The notes: generated by a model not told the origin, from the sequence alone. A DNA stretch of 64,000 bases from Polynucleobacter acidiphobus (GCF_003065385.1 NZ_CP023277.1:636044-700043); one strand, 5' to 3'. Positions 46,259-55,072 are shown, counted from the first letter of the stretch. Numbers and translations are program-made.

Positions 46259-47443
46259 ATGCTGAAACTTGACCAACATCCATCCGGTAGACATTTTTTA
46301 CACATCCCAGGACCCAGTCCGGTTCCTTCCAGGATCTTACGTGCGATTAGCTATCAAACGATTGATCATCGCGGCCCAGAGTTCGGTGAGTTGGGTCTCC
46401 AATTATTGGCTGGTATGCAAACCATCTTCAAGACCAAGCATCCAGTGATCATTTATCCAAGTTCGGGAACGGGTGCGTGGGAAGGTGCTCTCGTAAATAC
46501 CCTGTCACCTGGTGATCTCGTCCTGATGTACGAGACCGGTCATTTTGCAACCCTTTGGAATAAATTGGCTCAACGCTTAGGCATTAAAACCGAGTTCATC
46601 GGCTTGCCCGGTGCCCAAGGTTGGCGTCATGGGGTTGATGCGGCCAAAATTGAAGAGCGCCTCAAGGCGGATACGGGCCATCAAATTAAAGCGGTCTGTG
46701 TGGTTCATAACGAGACCTCAACGGGTGTTACTTCCAATATCGCTGCGGTACGTAAAGCCATTGATGCGGCAAAGCATCCTGCGCTTTTAATGGTTGATAC
46801 GATCTCCGGTCTGGCCTCAGCTGATTTTCGTCACGATGAGTGGGGCGTTGATGTGACCGTGAGCGGTTCGCAAAAGGGTTTAATGCTCCCTCCAGGCATC
46901 GGATTTAATGCGATTTCACCAAAAGCGCTGGAGGCTAGTAAGCGTGCGACCTTGCCCAAAGCATATTGGGCTTGGGATGAAATTCTAGAGTCCAATAAGA
47001 CTGGTTATTGGCCCTCAACGCCTGCAACCAATTTGCTCTATGGCTTGCACGAGGCGATTGAGATGATTTTGAACGAAGGCATGGACAATGTGTTTGCTCG
47101 CCATCAGCGCCTTGCCAAGGCTTGCCGCGCAGCGGTTGAGGCATGGGGCTTGGAGGTGCAGTGCAAAGATCCTGCGGTTTATTCCCCGGTATTGACTGGT
47201 GTGCGTACCCCAGAGGGTGTGGATGCCGATGCCTTGCGTAAATTAATCTTTGAACGCTACAACCTATCCCTTGGTACAGGCTTGGGTAAGGTAAAAGGTC
47301 AATTGTTCCGCATCGGACACTTGGGTGACTGCAATGAGTTGTCTTTGCTTGCTGCCATCAGCGGTTGCGAAATGGGTATGAACCGGTTTGGTATCAAACT
47401 CAAAGGCAGCGGTATTCTTGCCGCTCAAGAAGCCCTGCAGTAA
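46259..47443 (+). CDS. Serine-glyoxylate aminotransferase (class V)
   Basis: A 394-residue PLP enzyme that makes glycine and hydroxypyruvate from serine and glyoxylate, central to the serine cycle and glyoxylate use. HIPGPSPVPSRILRAI at the start is the family signature. The Schiff-base Lys is Lys206 in SGSQKGLML, and the HRGPEF and YPSSGTGAWEGAL blocks bind cofactor and substrate. Upstream is an extended -10 promoter. Convergent with cbpM at its end, with stop codons adjacent. No serine-cycle partners (hprA, glyA) are in the window. Confidence 0.88.
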   Translation: MLKLDQHPSGRHFLHIPGPSPVPSRILRAISYQTIDHRGPEFGELGLQLLAGMQTIFKTKHPVIIYPSSGTGAWEGALVNTLSPGDLVLMYETGHFATLWNKLAQRLGIKTEFIGLPGAQGWRHGVDAAKIEERLKADTGHQIKAVCVVHNETSTGVTSNIAAVRKAIDAAKHPALLMVDTISGLASADFRHDEWGVDVTVSGSQKGLMLPPGIGFNAISPKALEASKRATLPKAYWAWDEILESNKTGYWPSTPATNLLYGLHEAIEMILNEGMDNVFARHQRLAKACRAAVEAWGLEVQCKDPAVYSPVLTGVRTPEGVDADALRKLIFERYNLSLGTGLGKVKGQLFRIGHLGDCNELSLLAAISGCEMGMNRFGIKLKGSGILAAQEALQ

Positions 47444-47752
47444 TTACGATTGATTGAGTTGTTTCCGTAGCGCTTCGATCTCCTCGAGGAGGTCAAGCGC
47501 CAATGCAACCCCTGGGGTATTGACCTCGAGATCTCGCACTAAACGGCTAGCGATCTTGGCGCGACGCAACGAATGCCCCGTAAAGCGCCATTCACTCTGG
47601 CTCGAGCCTTGCGGCTGAAGGACGCCCTCGGCGACCCATTCTTCTATATGCGTATGGGTGATTGAGCATGCTTGGCAGATTTCAGTAACGGTCAAATGCA
47701 GTTGCTCTTCAACCACCACGCCCTCTAGTAACACTGAACGATTTGTACTCAT
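47444..47752 (-). CDS. cbpM: Chaperone modulator CbpM
   Basis: A 102-residue MerR-like modulator protein that binds the J domain of CbpA and inhibits it. The segment LTVTEICQACSITHTHIEEWV and its winged-helix-like remainder match CbpM family. It follows cbpA by 11 bases on the same strand, so the two are one operon, the standard arrangement. Confidence 0.88.
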   Translation of the reverse strand: MSTNRSVLLEGVVVEEQLHLTVTEICQACSITHTHIEEWVAEGVLQPQGSSQSEWRFTGHSLRRAKIASRLVRDLEVNTPGVALALDLLEEIEALRKQLNQS

Positions 47753-47763
47753 ATCGATTACTC

Positions 47764-48705
47764 CTAAGCGTTTGCACGTGGATTAAATGCAGCAAATGAC
47801 TTTGCCATTGCTTGATAAGCCTCTTTATCTGAATCGGAGACAGCTGGTGGGGTAACCAGACGAATGGCTGCGTATAGATCGCCCGGCTCTTGACTCGGAA
47901 TACCCTTGCCCTTGAGGCGGAGTTTCTTGCCCGCCATGGTATTGGCTGGTATGTTCAATTCAACTTTGCCAGTGGGAGTGGGGAGGTCTACGGTTGCTCC
48001 TAATGCCGCCTCCCAGGGAGCAAGGTTTAAGTCAACCGTGACATCCTTGCCATCAACCTTAAACAGACTGTTTGGTTTGATCACAATCTCTAAATAGAGG
48101 TCACCCGCTTTGCCATTACCAAATCCTGGACTTCCTTGGCCAGCGAGGCGTAAATGTTGACCGCTTCGAATACCCTTGGGTATTTTGACCTCTAAGGTGC
48201 GCTCTTGCATGCGCAGATGACCTTGATCATCCAGTGCAGGCATTTTGAGTCCGATGCTTCGTTGTGCACCTAGATACGAATCAACCAAATCAATCTCGAT
48301 CTTAGCGTGGTGATCTTCACCCGGAATATTGAACTGAGCACTTTGTTGATTCGCCTGTTGAGCGCGGCGCCCAAAAATGGATTCAAAGAACTCACTATGG
48401 TCGGGATTGGCACTATCACCCCAACCATTGCCCCGAAACTCGTAACCAGAATCCCAGTTAGGCGGGGGATTAAAGCCTTGACCACCTGACCAGTTGCTAC
48501 CCATCTGATCATACGCTGCTTTTTTCTCGGGATCTTTCAAAACGGCGTAGGCCTCACCGATTTCCTTAAAGCGCTTTTCAGCATCCGCCTCTTTACTGAC
48601 GTCGGGGTGGTACTTGCGCGCCAGCTTGCGATAGGCCTGTTTGATTTGATCAGGCGTTGCATCCCGCTCAAGGCCGAGTATTTTGTAATAGTCTTGGTAT
48701 TCCAT
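47764..48705 (-). CDS. cbpA: DnaJ-like co-chaperone CbpA
   Basis: A 313-residue DnaJ-family co-chaperone that stimulates DnaK and, in E. coli, binds curved DNA. The J domain (residues 5-68) has the HPD motif in KYHPDVSKEADAEKRF. A glycine-rich linker follows and then two beta-barrel substrate domains; the zinc-finger of DnaJ is absent, as in CbpA. An upstream in-frame ATG adds 8 unrelated residues; the ATG at 48705 is the family start. Operon with cbpM. Confidence 0.9.
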   Translation of the reverse strand: MEYQDYYKILGLERDATPDQIKQAYRKLARKYHPDVSKEADAEKRFKEIGEAYAVLKDPEKKAAYDQMGSNWSGGQGFNPPPNWDSGYEFRGNGWGDSANPDHSEFFESIFGRRAQQANQQSAQFNIPGEDHHAKIEIDLVDSYLGAQRSIGLKMPALDDQGHLRMQERTLEVKIPKGIRSGQHLRLAGQGSPGFGNGKAGDLYLEIVIKPNSLFKVDGKDVTVDLNLAPWEAALGATVDLPTPTGKVELNIPANTMAGKKLRLKGKGIPSQEPGDLYAAIRLVTPPAVSDSDKEAYQAMAKSFAAFNPRANA

Positions 48706-48775
48706 GAAGGCACAAAGAAAGTCAATCAATAATCCTCGATTTTAATCGGATTAAACCATTCAGTAGAATGGGCGC

Positions 48776-49291
48776 ATGCCTGAAATTGATCCCTTAACCG
48801 CTGACGATGATTTACCACCTAGTAAATCAGAGCTCAAACGTCAAATGGCCGAGCGCCAAAAATTAGCTGAAGCGTTAAGCACTCTTACAAGTGATGCCTT
48901 AAAGTCGATTCCAATCGATGAAGATTTGCGCGATGCGATTGCAGAAACCTCACGCATTCGCTCTTTTGAAGGGATTCGGCGCCACAAGCAATACCTGGGT
49001 AAACGGATGCGCTCATTATCGGACGAGGATATTGCAGCCATTAAGAGGCAGCTTGAAGTGATTGAAGGACCCGGTCGGGTCGAAACTGCAAAGTTACACC
49101 GCTTAGAGCGTCTGCGTGAGCGCTTATTGCAAAGTGATGAGGCACTCCAAGAGCTCATTTCCCAACATCCCACGCTCGATATTCAGAATATTCGGACCTT
49201 GATTCGTAACGCGAAGAAGGAGCGCGAGGCCAATAAACCTCCAAAAGCCTATCGCGAGATTTTTCAATACCTAAGAGAGCTTGAGGCCTAA
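48776..49291 (+). CDS. Ribosome biogenesis factor YjgA/DarP family
   Basis: A 171-residue charged helical protein of the YjgA (DUF615) family, which binds the 50S subunit during late assembly. The family start PSKSELKRQMAERQKLAEAL and the block FEGIRRHKQYLGKRMR are clear. TAGAAT before the ATG is a likely -10. It overlaps nothing and ends exactly where the next gene starts. Confidence 0.88.
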   Translation: MPEIDPLTADDDLPPSKSELKRQMAERQKLAEALSTLTSDALKSIPIDEDLRDAIAETSRIRSFEGIRRHKQYLGKRMRSLSDEDIAAIKRQLEVIEGPGRVETAKLHRLERLRERLLQSDEALQELISQHPTLDIQNIRTLIRNAKKEREANKPPKAYREIFQYLRELEA

Positions 49292-49762
49292 ATGAGTAAA
49301 ACTAAACAGGATCGTGGTGAAATCTACGTATTCATCCAGGCGATCTTATTGATTGCATTATTTTTTGGACCCACCGATCTCTTTGGCAAGCCAGAAACGA
49401 TCTACTATCCATTATGGCTGGCAGGTAGAGCCCTTTTTTATATAGGACTGGGTATTGCGCTCTGGGCTGCCATTGCCTTGGGACCCAATCTCACTCCAAT
49501 GCCAAAACCTAAACGCAATGGTGAGCTGATCCAAACAGGGATTTATAAGCTGGTTCGGCACCCGATTTATTTTGGAGTGATTGTATTGAGCTTTGGCTGG
49601 GCAGCAACCCTACAAAGTTGGTATACCCTAGCCGTTGCAATTGTTCTGCTCATCTTTTTTGATCTGAAGTCCCGCAAAGAAGAGGAGTGGTTGCTGGAAA
49701 AATTTCCGAGCTATCAAGACTATCAACGGCGAACTAAAAAACTAATTCCGCTGATTTATTAA
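49292..49762 (+). CDS. Isoprenylcysteine carboxyl methyltransferase-like membrane protein
   Basis: A 156-residue membrane protein with four helices and the phospholipid or isoprenylcysteine methyltransferase signature: YKLVRHPIYFGVIV and the C-terminal RKEEEWLLEKFPSYQDYQR. Such bacterial proteins methylate membrane or lipid substrates with S-adenosylmethionine; the true substrate is unknown. It begins at the base following the upstream stop codon. Confidence 0.82.
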   Translation: MSKTKQDRGEIYVFIQAILLIALFFGPTDLFGKPETIYYPLWLAGRALFYIGLGIALWAAIALGPNLTPMPKPKRNGELIQTGIYKLVRHPIYFGVIVLSFGWAATLQSWYTLAVAIVLLIFFDLKSRKEEEWLLEKFPSYQDYQRRTKKLIPLIY

Positions 49763-49775
49763 ATCAACATCTAAT

Positions 49776-50771
49776 TTATTTAACCGCTTTATACCCCGGC
49801 GTTTTATTAGAGCGATTCTGGATAGCCTTAACGAATGCGGTTAAGGTTTTATTACGTCTGAACTCTGGTTTCATGGCGAGATAAAACGTTTCAGTCTCTA
49901 GAGGAATAAAGTGCAACTTATATTCCTTAGCGATGTACTGCAGGCCGACGCCAACATCGGCCTGTTCAGCCAGAATGCTGGTCGCTACGGCGCTATGGGT
50001 AAACTCTTCGTGCCCATATCCTTTAATTAGCTTGGTCTTAAGACCTTCGCGCTCTAAGAGTCGATCGAGCAAGAGGCGTGTGCCCGCACCCTTTTGACGA
50101 TTAATCATGCGCACTTCAGGTCGGGCTAGATCCCGAATGGAGTGGATCTTGAGGGGATTGCCCCTTGCTAACAAAAGTCCTTGGACACGCTGCATTAAAG
50201 GAATAGTGATAAGACCGGCGCGTCGCAGATGTTCTTCGATGGCTTTGATCTCGCCTGGATCCGATACATGAAAACCAGCAACCGTCGCCTTATTCTCCAT
50301 GAGGCGATCCAATGCATGTCCCGATCCCATGGTTTTATATTCAATCTCGTCAAATTTTGAATGAATTTGCTCAATCAAGGGATCGTTGCTGCTGCAAAAG
50401 ATGTATCGATCAAATGTCTTATTGAGATGATTGGAAAGCTTCTCACTAATATCGGTTGCTAATCGCTGTGCTTCGCCAGATAGCTGCAAATCTAAGCGTT
50501 CTAGGGAATGAATCAGCAATTGTCCGGCGGGAGTAATTTTGGAGCCATGCCCCTTAATTCGTTCTAAGAGCCGGCAACCCAATTCCTGCTCGGCCTCTTG
50601 TAGCTCATTCCAGACCGTGCGATAGGACACATTCAGATCCTTTGCTGCCGCAGCTAGCGTACGCCCCTGATCCACGCTGCGTAATAAATTACCAATATGC
50701 GTTAGATCGAGGGTGTGCTGATGGTAGTTTGGGGTCTTCAGTAGCAGGGTGGGTTGGATCACGAGCTTCAT
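49776..50771 (-). CDS. ModE-like/TupR-type regulator with substrate-binding domain
   Basis: A 331-residue regulator. The N-terminus is a winged helix of the ModE type (TLAAAAKDLNVSYRTVWNEL, residues about 36-56, then ERIKGHGSKITPAG). The rest is a periplasmic-binding-protein-like domain (FCSSNDPLIEQ...GADVGVGLQYIA style). This combination is typical of regulators of tungstate or molybdate uptake and of molybdopterin genes (TupR). It is divergent from the tupA-like gene with 75 bases between, so it likely represses or activates tupA. Confidence 0.8.
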   Translation of the reverse strand: MKLVIQPTLLLKTPNYHQHTLDLTHIGNLLRSVDQGRTLAAAAKDLNVSYRTVWNELQEAEQELGCRLLERIKGHGSKITPAGQLLIHSLERLDLQLSGEAQRLATDISEKLSNHLNKTFDRYIFCSSNDPLIEQIHSKFDEIEYKTMGSGHALDRLMENKATVAGFHVSDPGEIKAIEEHLRRAGLITIPLMQRVQGLLLARGNPLKIHSIRDLARPEVRMINRQKGAGTRLLLDRLLEREGLKTKLIKGYGHEEFTHSAVATSILAEQADVGVGLQYIAKEYKLHFIPLETETFYLAMKPEFRRNKTLTAFVKAIQNRSNKTPGYKAVK

Positions 50772-50827
50772 ATGAATATTTTTGCATATTGATTATTTAA
50801 ACCGATCTCTTGATGATAAAACGTTTT
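50770..50827. promoter_or_regulatory. Candidate regulator sites between the TupR-like and TupA-like genes
   Basis: Two small symmetric elements are visible: ATATG-N10-CATAT at 50770-50789, overlapping the regulator's start codon, and the perfect palindrome AAAACGTTTT at 50818-50827. Either may be the operator for the divergent tungstate-type regulator. This is inference from position and symmetry only. Confidence 0.35.
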
Positions 50828-50846
50828 CAACCAACTATTCATCATC

Positions 50847-51659
50847 ATGAAAAATCTTCGCTCTATTCTTTCTATACTGACCCTCTCTTTATTGCTGTCC
50901 ACCGCTGCGTATGCACAAAAGAGCATCGTTGTTTCTTCGACCACTTCGACGGAGCAATCGGGTTTATTTGGCCATATCCTGCCGCCCTTTGAGAAGAAGA
51001 CCGGGATTCAGGTCAAAGTCGTTGCAGTGGGAACAGGGCAGGCTCTGGACATTGGCCGCCGCGGTGATGCCGATGTGGTAATGGTCCACGATAAAGTTGC
51101 TGAGGAGAAATTTGTTGCCGAAGGATTTGCCGATAAGCGGATTGAAGTGATGTATAACGACTTTGTCTTAATTGGACCGAAGAGCGATCCAGCCAAAGTT
51201 GCTGGTGGCAAAGATATTCAAGCGGCCCTTAAGAAAATCGCTGACAGTAAGTCAACCTTTGTATCGCGAGGCGACAAGAGTGGAACTCATGCGGCAGAAC
51301 TTCGATATTGGAAAGGTGCTGGGGTTGAAGTATCACCCACCATGCCTTGGTATAAAGAAACTGGATCTGGAATGGGTCCTGCCTTAAACACGGCATCCGG
51401 TATGAATGGTTATATCTTGTCGGACCGAGCAACCTGGCTCACCTTTAAGAACCGCGGTGATCTGGCTATTTTGGTACAAGGCGATCCCAAGCTCTTTAAT
51501 CAGTATGGCGTGATGCTGGTAAGCCCAGCCAAACATCCCAAGGTCAAAAAAGCCGAAGGCCAGGCCTTTATCGATTGGATTACCTCAAAAGAAGGTCAAG
51601 ATACGATTGCCAGCTATAAGGTGGGCGGCGAGCAGTTATTTTTCCCAAACGCCAAGTAA
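50847..51659 (+). CDS. Tungstate-type ABC substrate-binding protein (TupA-like)
   Basis: A 270-residue periplasmic binding protein with a signal peptide (cleavage after AYA, near residue 23). The mature N-terminus SIVVSSTTSTEQSGLFGHIL is the TupA/WtpA-type pattern; residues Thr-Ser-Thr and Ser in this loop bind the oxyanion. FVSRGDKSGTHAAELRYW is a second binding motif. No TupB permease or TupC ATPase follows: the next gene is a convergent lactate dehydrogenase. No purine-rich ribosome site is seen before the ATG. Confidence 0.87.
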   Translation: MKNLRSILSILTLSLLLSTAAYAQKSIVVSSTTSTEQSGLFGHILPPFEKKTGIQVKVVAVGTGQALDIGRRGDADVVMVHDKVAEEKFVAEGFADKRIEVMYNDFVLIGPKSDPAKVAGGKDIQAALKKIADSKSTFVSRGDKSGTHAAELRYWKGAGVEVSPTMPWYKETGSGMGPALNTASGMNGYILSDRATWLTFKNRGDLAILVQGDPKLFNQYGVMLVSPAKHPKVKKAEGQAFIDWITSKEGQDTIASYKVGGEQLFFPNAK

Positions 51660-51663
51660 TAAC

Positions 51664-52809
51664 TTAGTAGGTCCCCGGCACCAAAATATCGCTGGTGACA
51701 TTATGGATATCACGGTGGCCTGTAAATGCCATCGTGAGATCCAGTTCCTTATGAATAATCTCTAAACATTTAGTTACGCCCGGGCCACCCATCGCTCCCA
51801 GACCATAGAGGAACGAGCGACCAATCATCGTGCCGCGCGCACCCAAGGCCCATGCTTTAAGAACATCCTGCCCGGAACGAATACCGCCATCCATCCAAAC
51901 CTCGATGTTCTTGCCAACCGCATCTACAATTGGAGGCAGTGCCTGAATGCTCGACATTGCTCCATCGAGTTGTCGACCGCCGTGATTGGAGACCACAATC
52001 GCATCGGCACCCGATCCAACGGCCGCACGCGCATCCTCTGGATCCAAGATACCTTTGATAATTAGTTTGCCGTCCCAGTGTTTCTTAATCCACTCGACAT
52101 CACCCCAATTGAGGCCGGGATCAAATTGTTCAGCAGTCCACGATGACAGGGATGACATATTCCCAACGCCTGTGGCATGCCCAACAATGTTTCTAAAGGT
52201 ACGACGCGGGGTTTGCAGCATTCCCATGCACCAACGTGGTTTGGTCATCATATTAATAATGTTTGGAATGGTGAGTTTCGGTGGCGCGCTCAAGCCATTT
52301 TTGATATCTTTGTGACGCTGACCTAAGATTTGTAAGTCCAAGGTGAGAACAAGGGCTGAACATTTAGCCGCCTTAGCCCGTTCAATCAGACGTTCAATAA
52401 AACCACGATCTTTCATGACGTAGAGCTGGAACCAAAATGGTTTAGTGGTTCGCTCTGCCACATCTTCGATGGAGCAAATGCTCATGGTCGATAAGCAGAA
52501 GGGGACGCCAAATTTTTCAGCAGCCTGTGCAGCCAAAATCTCCCCATCGGGATACTGCATTCCGGTTAAGCCGGTGGGTGCCAGCGCAACCGGCATCGCC
52601 ACCTCCTGGCCAACCATGGTCGTCTTGGTGGTGCGATTTTGCATATTGACGGCGACCCGCTGGCGTAACTTAATCTTCTGAAAATCCGACTCGTTGGCTC
52701 GGTAAGTAGATTCAGTCCAAGAGCCTGAATCTGCATAGTCATAGAACATCTTGGGGGTACGCTTTTGATGGAGAACGCGCAGATCTTCAATATTGGTAAT
52801 AATTGGCAT
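51664..52809 (-). CDS. lldD: L-lactate dehydrogenase/alpha-hydroxy-acid oxidase (FMN)
   Basis: A 381-residue FMN-dependent alpha-hydroxy acid dehydrogenase that oxidises L-lactate (or glycolate-like acids) to the keto acid, passing electrons to quinone. FMN-binding segments include PVALAPTGLTGM and the end loop MDGGIRSGQDVLKAWALGA; the catalytic His is in SNHGGRQLDG. The family covers lactate, mandelate and glycolate enzymes, and lactate is the most likely substrate. It is divergent from the dehalogenase gene. Confidence 0.88.
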   Translation of the reverse strand: MPIITNIEDLRVLHQKRTPKMFYDYADSGSWTESTYRANESDFQKIKLRQRVAVNMQNRTTKTTMVGQEVAMPVALAPTGLTGMQYPDGEILAAQAAEKFGVPFCLSTMSICSIEDVAERTTKPFWFQLYVMKDRGFIERLIERAKAAKCSALVLTLDLQILGQRHKDIKNGLSAPPKLTIPNIINMMTKPRWCMGMLQTPRRTFRNIVGHATGVGNMSSLSSWTAEQFDPGLNWGDVEWIKKHWDGKLIIKGILDPEDARAAVGSGADAIVVSNHGGRQLDGAMSSIQALPPIVDAVGKNIEVWMDGGIRSGQDVLKAWALGARGTMIGRSFLYGLGAMGGPGVTKCLEIIHKELDLTMAFTGHRDIHNVTSDILVPGTY

Positions 52810-52903
52810 GATGAGTTTTTTTAAGGTAAATACAACTGACTGTATCAGACAGGCTAATGATTTGTCTATTATGAATGATCCTAAGTAAACCCCAAATCCT
52901 AAG

Positions 52904-53605
52904 ATGAAACCAACCGTACTAGCCTTTGATGTATTTGGAACAGTGGTCGATTGGCATGGCTCGATTGCGGCTGAGGTCTCTCAACTGATTCCCCAGGTGG
53001 ACCCCATTGCTTTTGCCAGCGCCTGGCGCTCCGGCTATAAACCTGCCATGGCAAGAGTCCGCAGTGGCGAGTTGGGCTGGACTCGGATTGACGATCTGCA
53101 TCGGATGATTTTGGATCAAGTGCTAGATGATCTAAAAATTGATCATCTAACCGAATCTCAAAAGAAACATCTCAACCTGGCCTGGCACCGATTAAAACCA
53201 TGGCCAGATACGGTGCGCGGTTTAACACTCCTAAAACAAGACTTTACGATCGTCACCCTGTCAAACGGTAATTTAGGTTTGCTTGCCAATATGGCAAAAA
53301 ATGGTGGCTTACCTTGGGATCTGATTCTCTCCGCTGAAGTGTTTCGGCACTACAAACCCGATCCAGAGACCTATCTGGGTGTTTGCCAAACCTTTGACCT
53401 AGAGCCCCAAGACGTGATGCTAGTTGCCGCCCATAAAGACGATTTAGAAGCTGCGCATGCTTGTGGCTTGCAAACGGCCTTTATTGAGCGGCCCACTGAA
53501 TTTGGACCGAGGGTGATTCGAGCGGACCTTGGGCAAGAGTCCTGGACTACCTACCATGCTAAAGACTTTATTGACCTGTCAAACCAACTAAAAGCCGTCT
53601 CGTAA
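52904..53605 (+). CDS. Haloacid dehalogenase-like hydrolase, type II
   Basis: A 233-residue HAD-superfamily hydrolase resembling L-2-haloacid dehalogenases. The nucleophile Asp9 lies in AFDVFGTVVDWHGS (with Val in the place usually held by another Asp in phosphatases), followed by LSNGN (motif II) and HYKPDPETY (motif III, Lys). Motif IV is in AAHKDDLEAA. The VFGT pattern favours dehalogenase over phosphatase. Haloacid dehalogenation gives hydroxy acids, a fit with the divergent hydroxy acid dehydrogenase. Confidence 0.84.
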   Translation: MKPTVLAFDVFGTVVDWHGSIAAEVSQLIPQVDPIAFASAWRSGYKPAMARVRSGELGWTRIDDLHRMILDQVLDDLKIDHLTESQKKHLNLAWHRLKPWPDTVRGLTLLKQDFTIVTLSNGNLGLLANMAKNGGLPWDLILSAEVFRHYKPDPETYLGVCQTFDLEPQDVMLVAAHKDDLEAAHACGLQTAFIERPTEFGPRVIRADLGQESWTTYHAKDFIDLSNQLKAVS

Positions 53606-53609
53606 AATA

Positions 53610-53623
53610 ATGATCTAGATCAA
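53610..53623 (+). promoter_or_regulatory. FNR-like box before the HMA-domain gene
   Basis: ATGAT-CTAG-ATCAA differs from the FNR consensus TTGAT-N4-ATCAA by one base. The candidate -10 CATACT at 53645-53650 gives a start near 53657 and puts the box centre at about -41, as in class II FNR promoters. It suggests oxygen control of the copper-chaperone-like gene. Confidence 0.65.
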
Positions 53624-53673
53624 ACGTAAACCGAAAGAAAAGATCATACTTAGAGGACTAAAGGGAGGATCCT

Positions 53674-53949
53674 ATGGCAAATCTAACGATTGAAATTGAG
53701 AACCTAAAATGCGGTGGCTGTGAGAACACCATCGTGAAGGGCTTAAAAGCGATTACAGGTGTCCAAGCGGTCACAGTCGATCATGCAAATAGAGCCGTTG
53801 TTCTGGATGCGGACTCTAATTTGCGCCAGCAGATTGTTGATAAGTTACTCAGTATGGGCTACCCAGAAAAGGGCTCTGTCGCGGGTCTTGATAAAGGAAT
53901 TGCGACTGCTAAGTCATTTGTGAGTTGCGCGATCGGCCGCATCGGCTAA
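53674..53949 (+). CDS. Heavy-metal-associated (HMA) domain protein
   Basis: A 91-residue small protein with an HMA ferredoxin fold. The metal site is LKCGGCENTI (CxxC). A further Cys near the end (VSCAIGRIG) is unusual. Copper chaperones (CopZ-like) have this structure. AGGGAGGA precedes the ATG. An FNR-like box upstream suggests low-oxygen induction; supply of copper for the cbb3 oxidase encoded at 15.7 kb is a reasonable inference. Confidence 0.85.
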   Translation: MANLTIEIENLKCGGCENTIVKGLKAITGVQAVTVDHANRAVVLDADSNLRQQIVDKLLSMGYPEKGSVAGLDKGIATAKSFVSCAIGRIG

Positions 53950-53978
53950 GTGATCTATCAATCAGCTAAGATGCCAGG

Positions 53979-54239
53979 ATGTTTCATATTGACATCATTG
54001 GATACTTAGCCGCTTTGCTGACCACCTTCTCCTTTCTGGTTCAAGCCATCCAATCTTGGCGAAGCAGAGATCTCTCGGGCATCTCACTTGGCATGTACAG
54101 CATGTTTACCCTAGGGGTGGCATTGTGGTTAATCTATGGCATTGTGATTGAGAGTTGGCCCTTAATTGTGACCAATGCCTTAACCTTCTTATTTGCCCTG
54201 AGCATCTTGCTCATGAAACTAAAACAAATGTCAAAATAA
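53979..54239 (+). CDS. SemiSWEET-family sugar transporter
   Basis: An 86-residue protein with three membrane helices of the SemiSWEET (MtN3/PQ-loop) family, which dimerises to carry sugars. IGYLAALLTTFSFLVQAIQSW is the family start, with Val at the position that normally holds the hinge Pro of the PQ motif. RDLSGISLGMYSMF and the Trp/Asn in LWLIYG...VTNALT also fit. The Pro-to-Val change is unusual because the hinge Pro is functionally important. Confidence 0.87.
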   Translation: MFHIDIIGYLAALLTTFSFLVQAIQSWRSRDLSGISLGMYSMFTLGVALWLIYGIVIESWPLIVTNALTFLFALSILLMKLKQMSK

Positions 54240-54273
54240 GAGATGCACACTGTATTCTGATTCGATTCTGATA

Positions 54274-55059
54274 ATGAAAATTCTGAAGATGCTAACAATT
54301 TTGATCGTACTGGCGATAGCAACTGCAATTGGTGTCGCGTACTACACGGCCAGTAAATTGGATGGGTATGTAAAGCGTTCGATCGAGAACTATGCCACGC
54401 AATCCCTTGGCACAAAAGTAACGGTTGGAGAGGTTAATCTTAGTCTGCGTCAAACCCAAGCAACGATTCGTGATCTGGAGGTTGCCAACCCTCCGGGTTT
54501 TGAAGGGGCTCATGCATTTAAAGCGGGAACGATTGAGATTGCGCTAAACCCTAAGGAATCCAAATTAGACTCCGTAGTGATTGATCGCGTGCTCTTGAAT
54601 CATCCGAGTGTGCGCTATGTCAAAACGAAAGATTCAGACAATCTATCGGTTCTACAAAATCATGCCAAGCAATATAGTGCAGCCAACCAAAAGGAAGATA
54701 CTCAAAACAAAAGCGATAAGGCGAGTAATTCTAGGCAGCCACGCATTCTCATAAAGCAATTTGATATTCAAGGGGCTGATCTGGTGTATCAGGATATGCG
54801 AATCCTAGGCACAAGCGTTAACCTTAAGTTAGATGACATTCAAATCATAAATATTGATACCGGTAAAGATGGTGCAGGAACCAAAGAAGCCGTCGGAAAA
54901 ATCATCGATGCCATCATTCCAGTAGTCAAGAATGCGGCCCTAAAAAGTGTTAATAGTTATTTGAATATTGCTTCTGATACTTTGCGGGACGTGACGGGTA
55001 ACGCCCAGCAATACGGTAAGGATGCGATTAACACCATCAAGAAGCTTTTTCAAAAATAA
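54274..55059 (+). CDS. AsmA-like/DUF748-type membrane-anchored protein
   Basis: A 261-residue protein with an N-terminal membrane anchor (residues 4-25) followed by a beta-rich domain. The segment KVTVGEVNLSLRQTQATIRDLEVANPPGF resembles AsmA-family repeats, which function in outer-membrane lipid transport. A basic, low-complexity linker (NQKEDTQNKSDKASNSRQ) separates two beta domains. Function is inferred loosely from the fold. It is followed 13 bases later by selD. Confidence 0.7.
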   Translation: MKILKMLTILIVLAIATAIGVAYYTASKLDGYVKRSIENYATQSLGTKVTVGEVNLSLRQTQATIRDLEVANPPGFEGAHAFKAGTIEIALNPKESKLDSVVIDRVLLNHPSVRYVKTKDSDNLSVLQNHAKQYSAANQKEDTQNKSDKASNSRQPRILIKQFDIQGADLVYQDMRILGTSVNLKLDDIQIINIDTGKDGAGTKEAVGKIIDAIIPVVKNAALKSVNSYLNIASDTLRDVTGNAQQYGKDAINTIKKLFQK

Positions 55060-55072
55060 CCAACACAAACCC

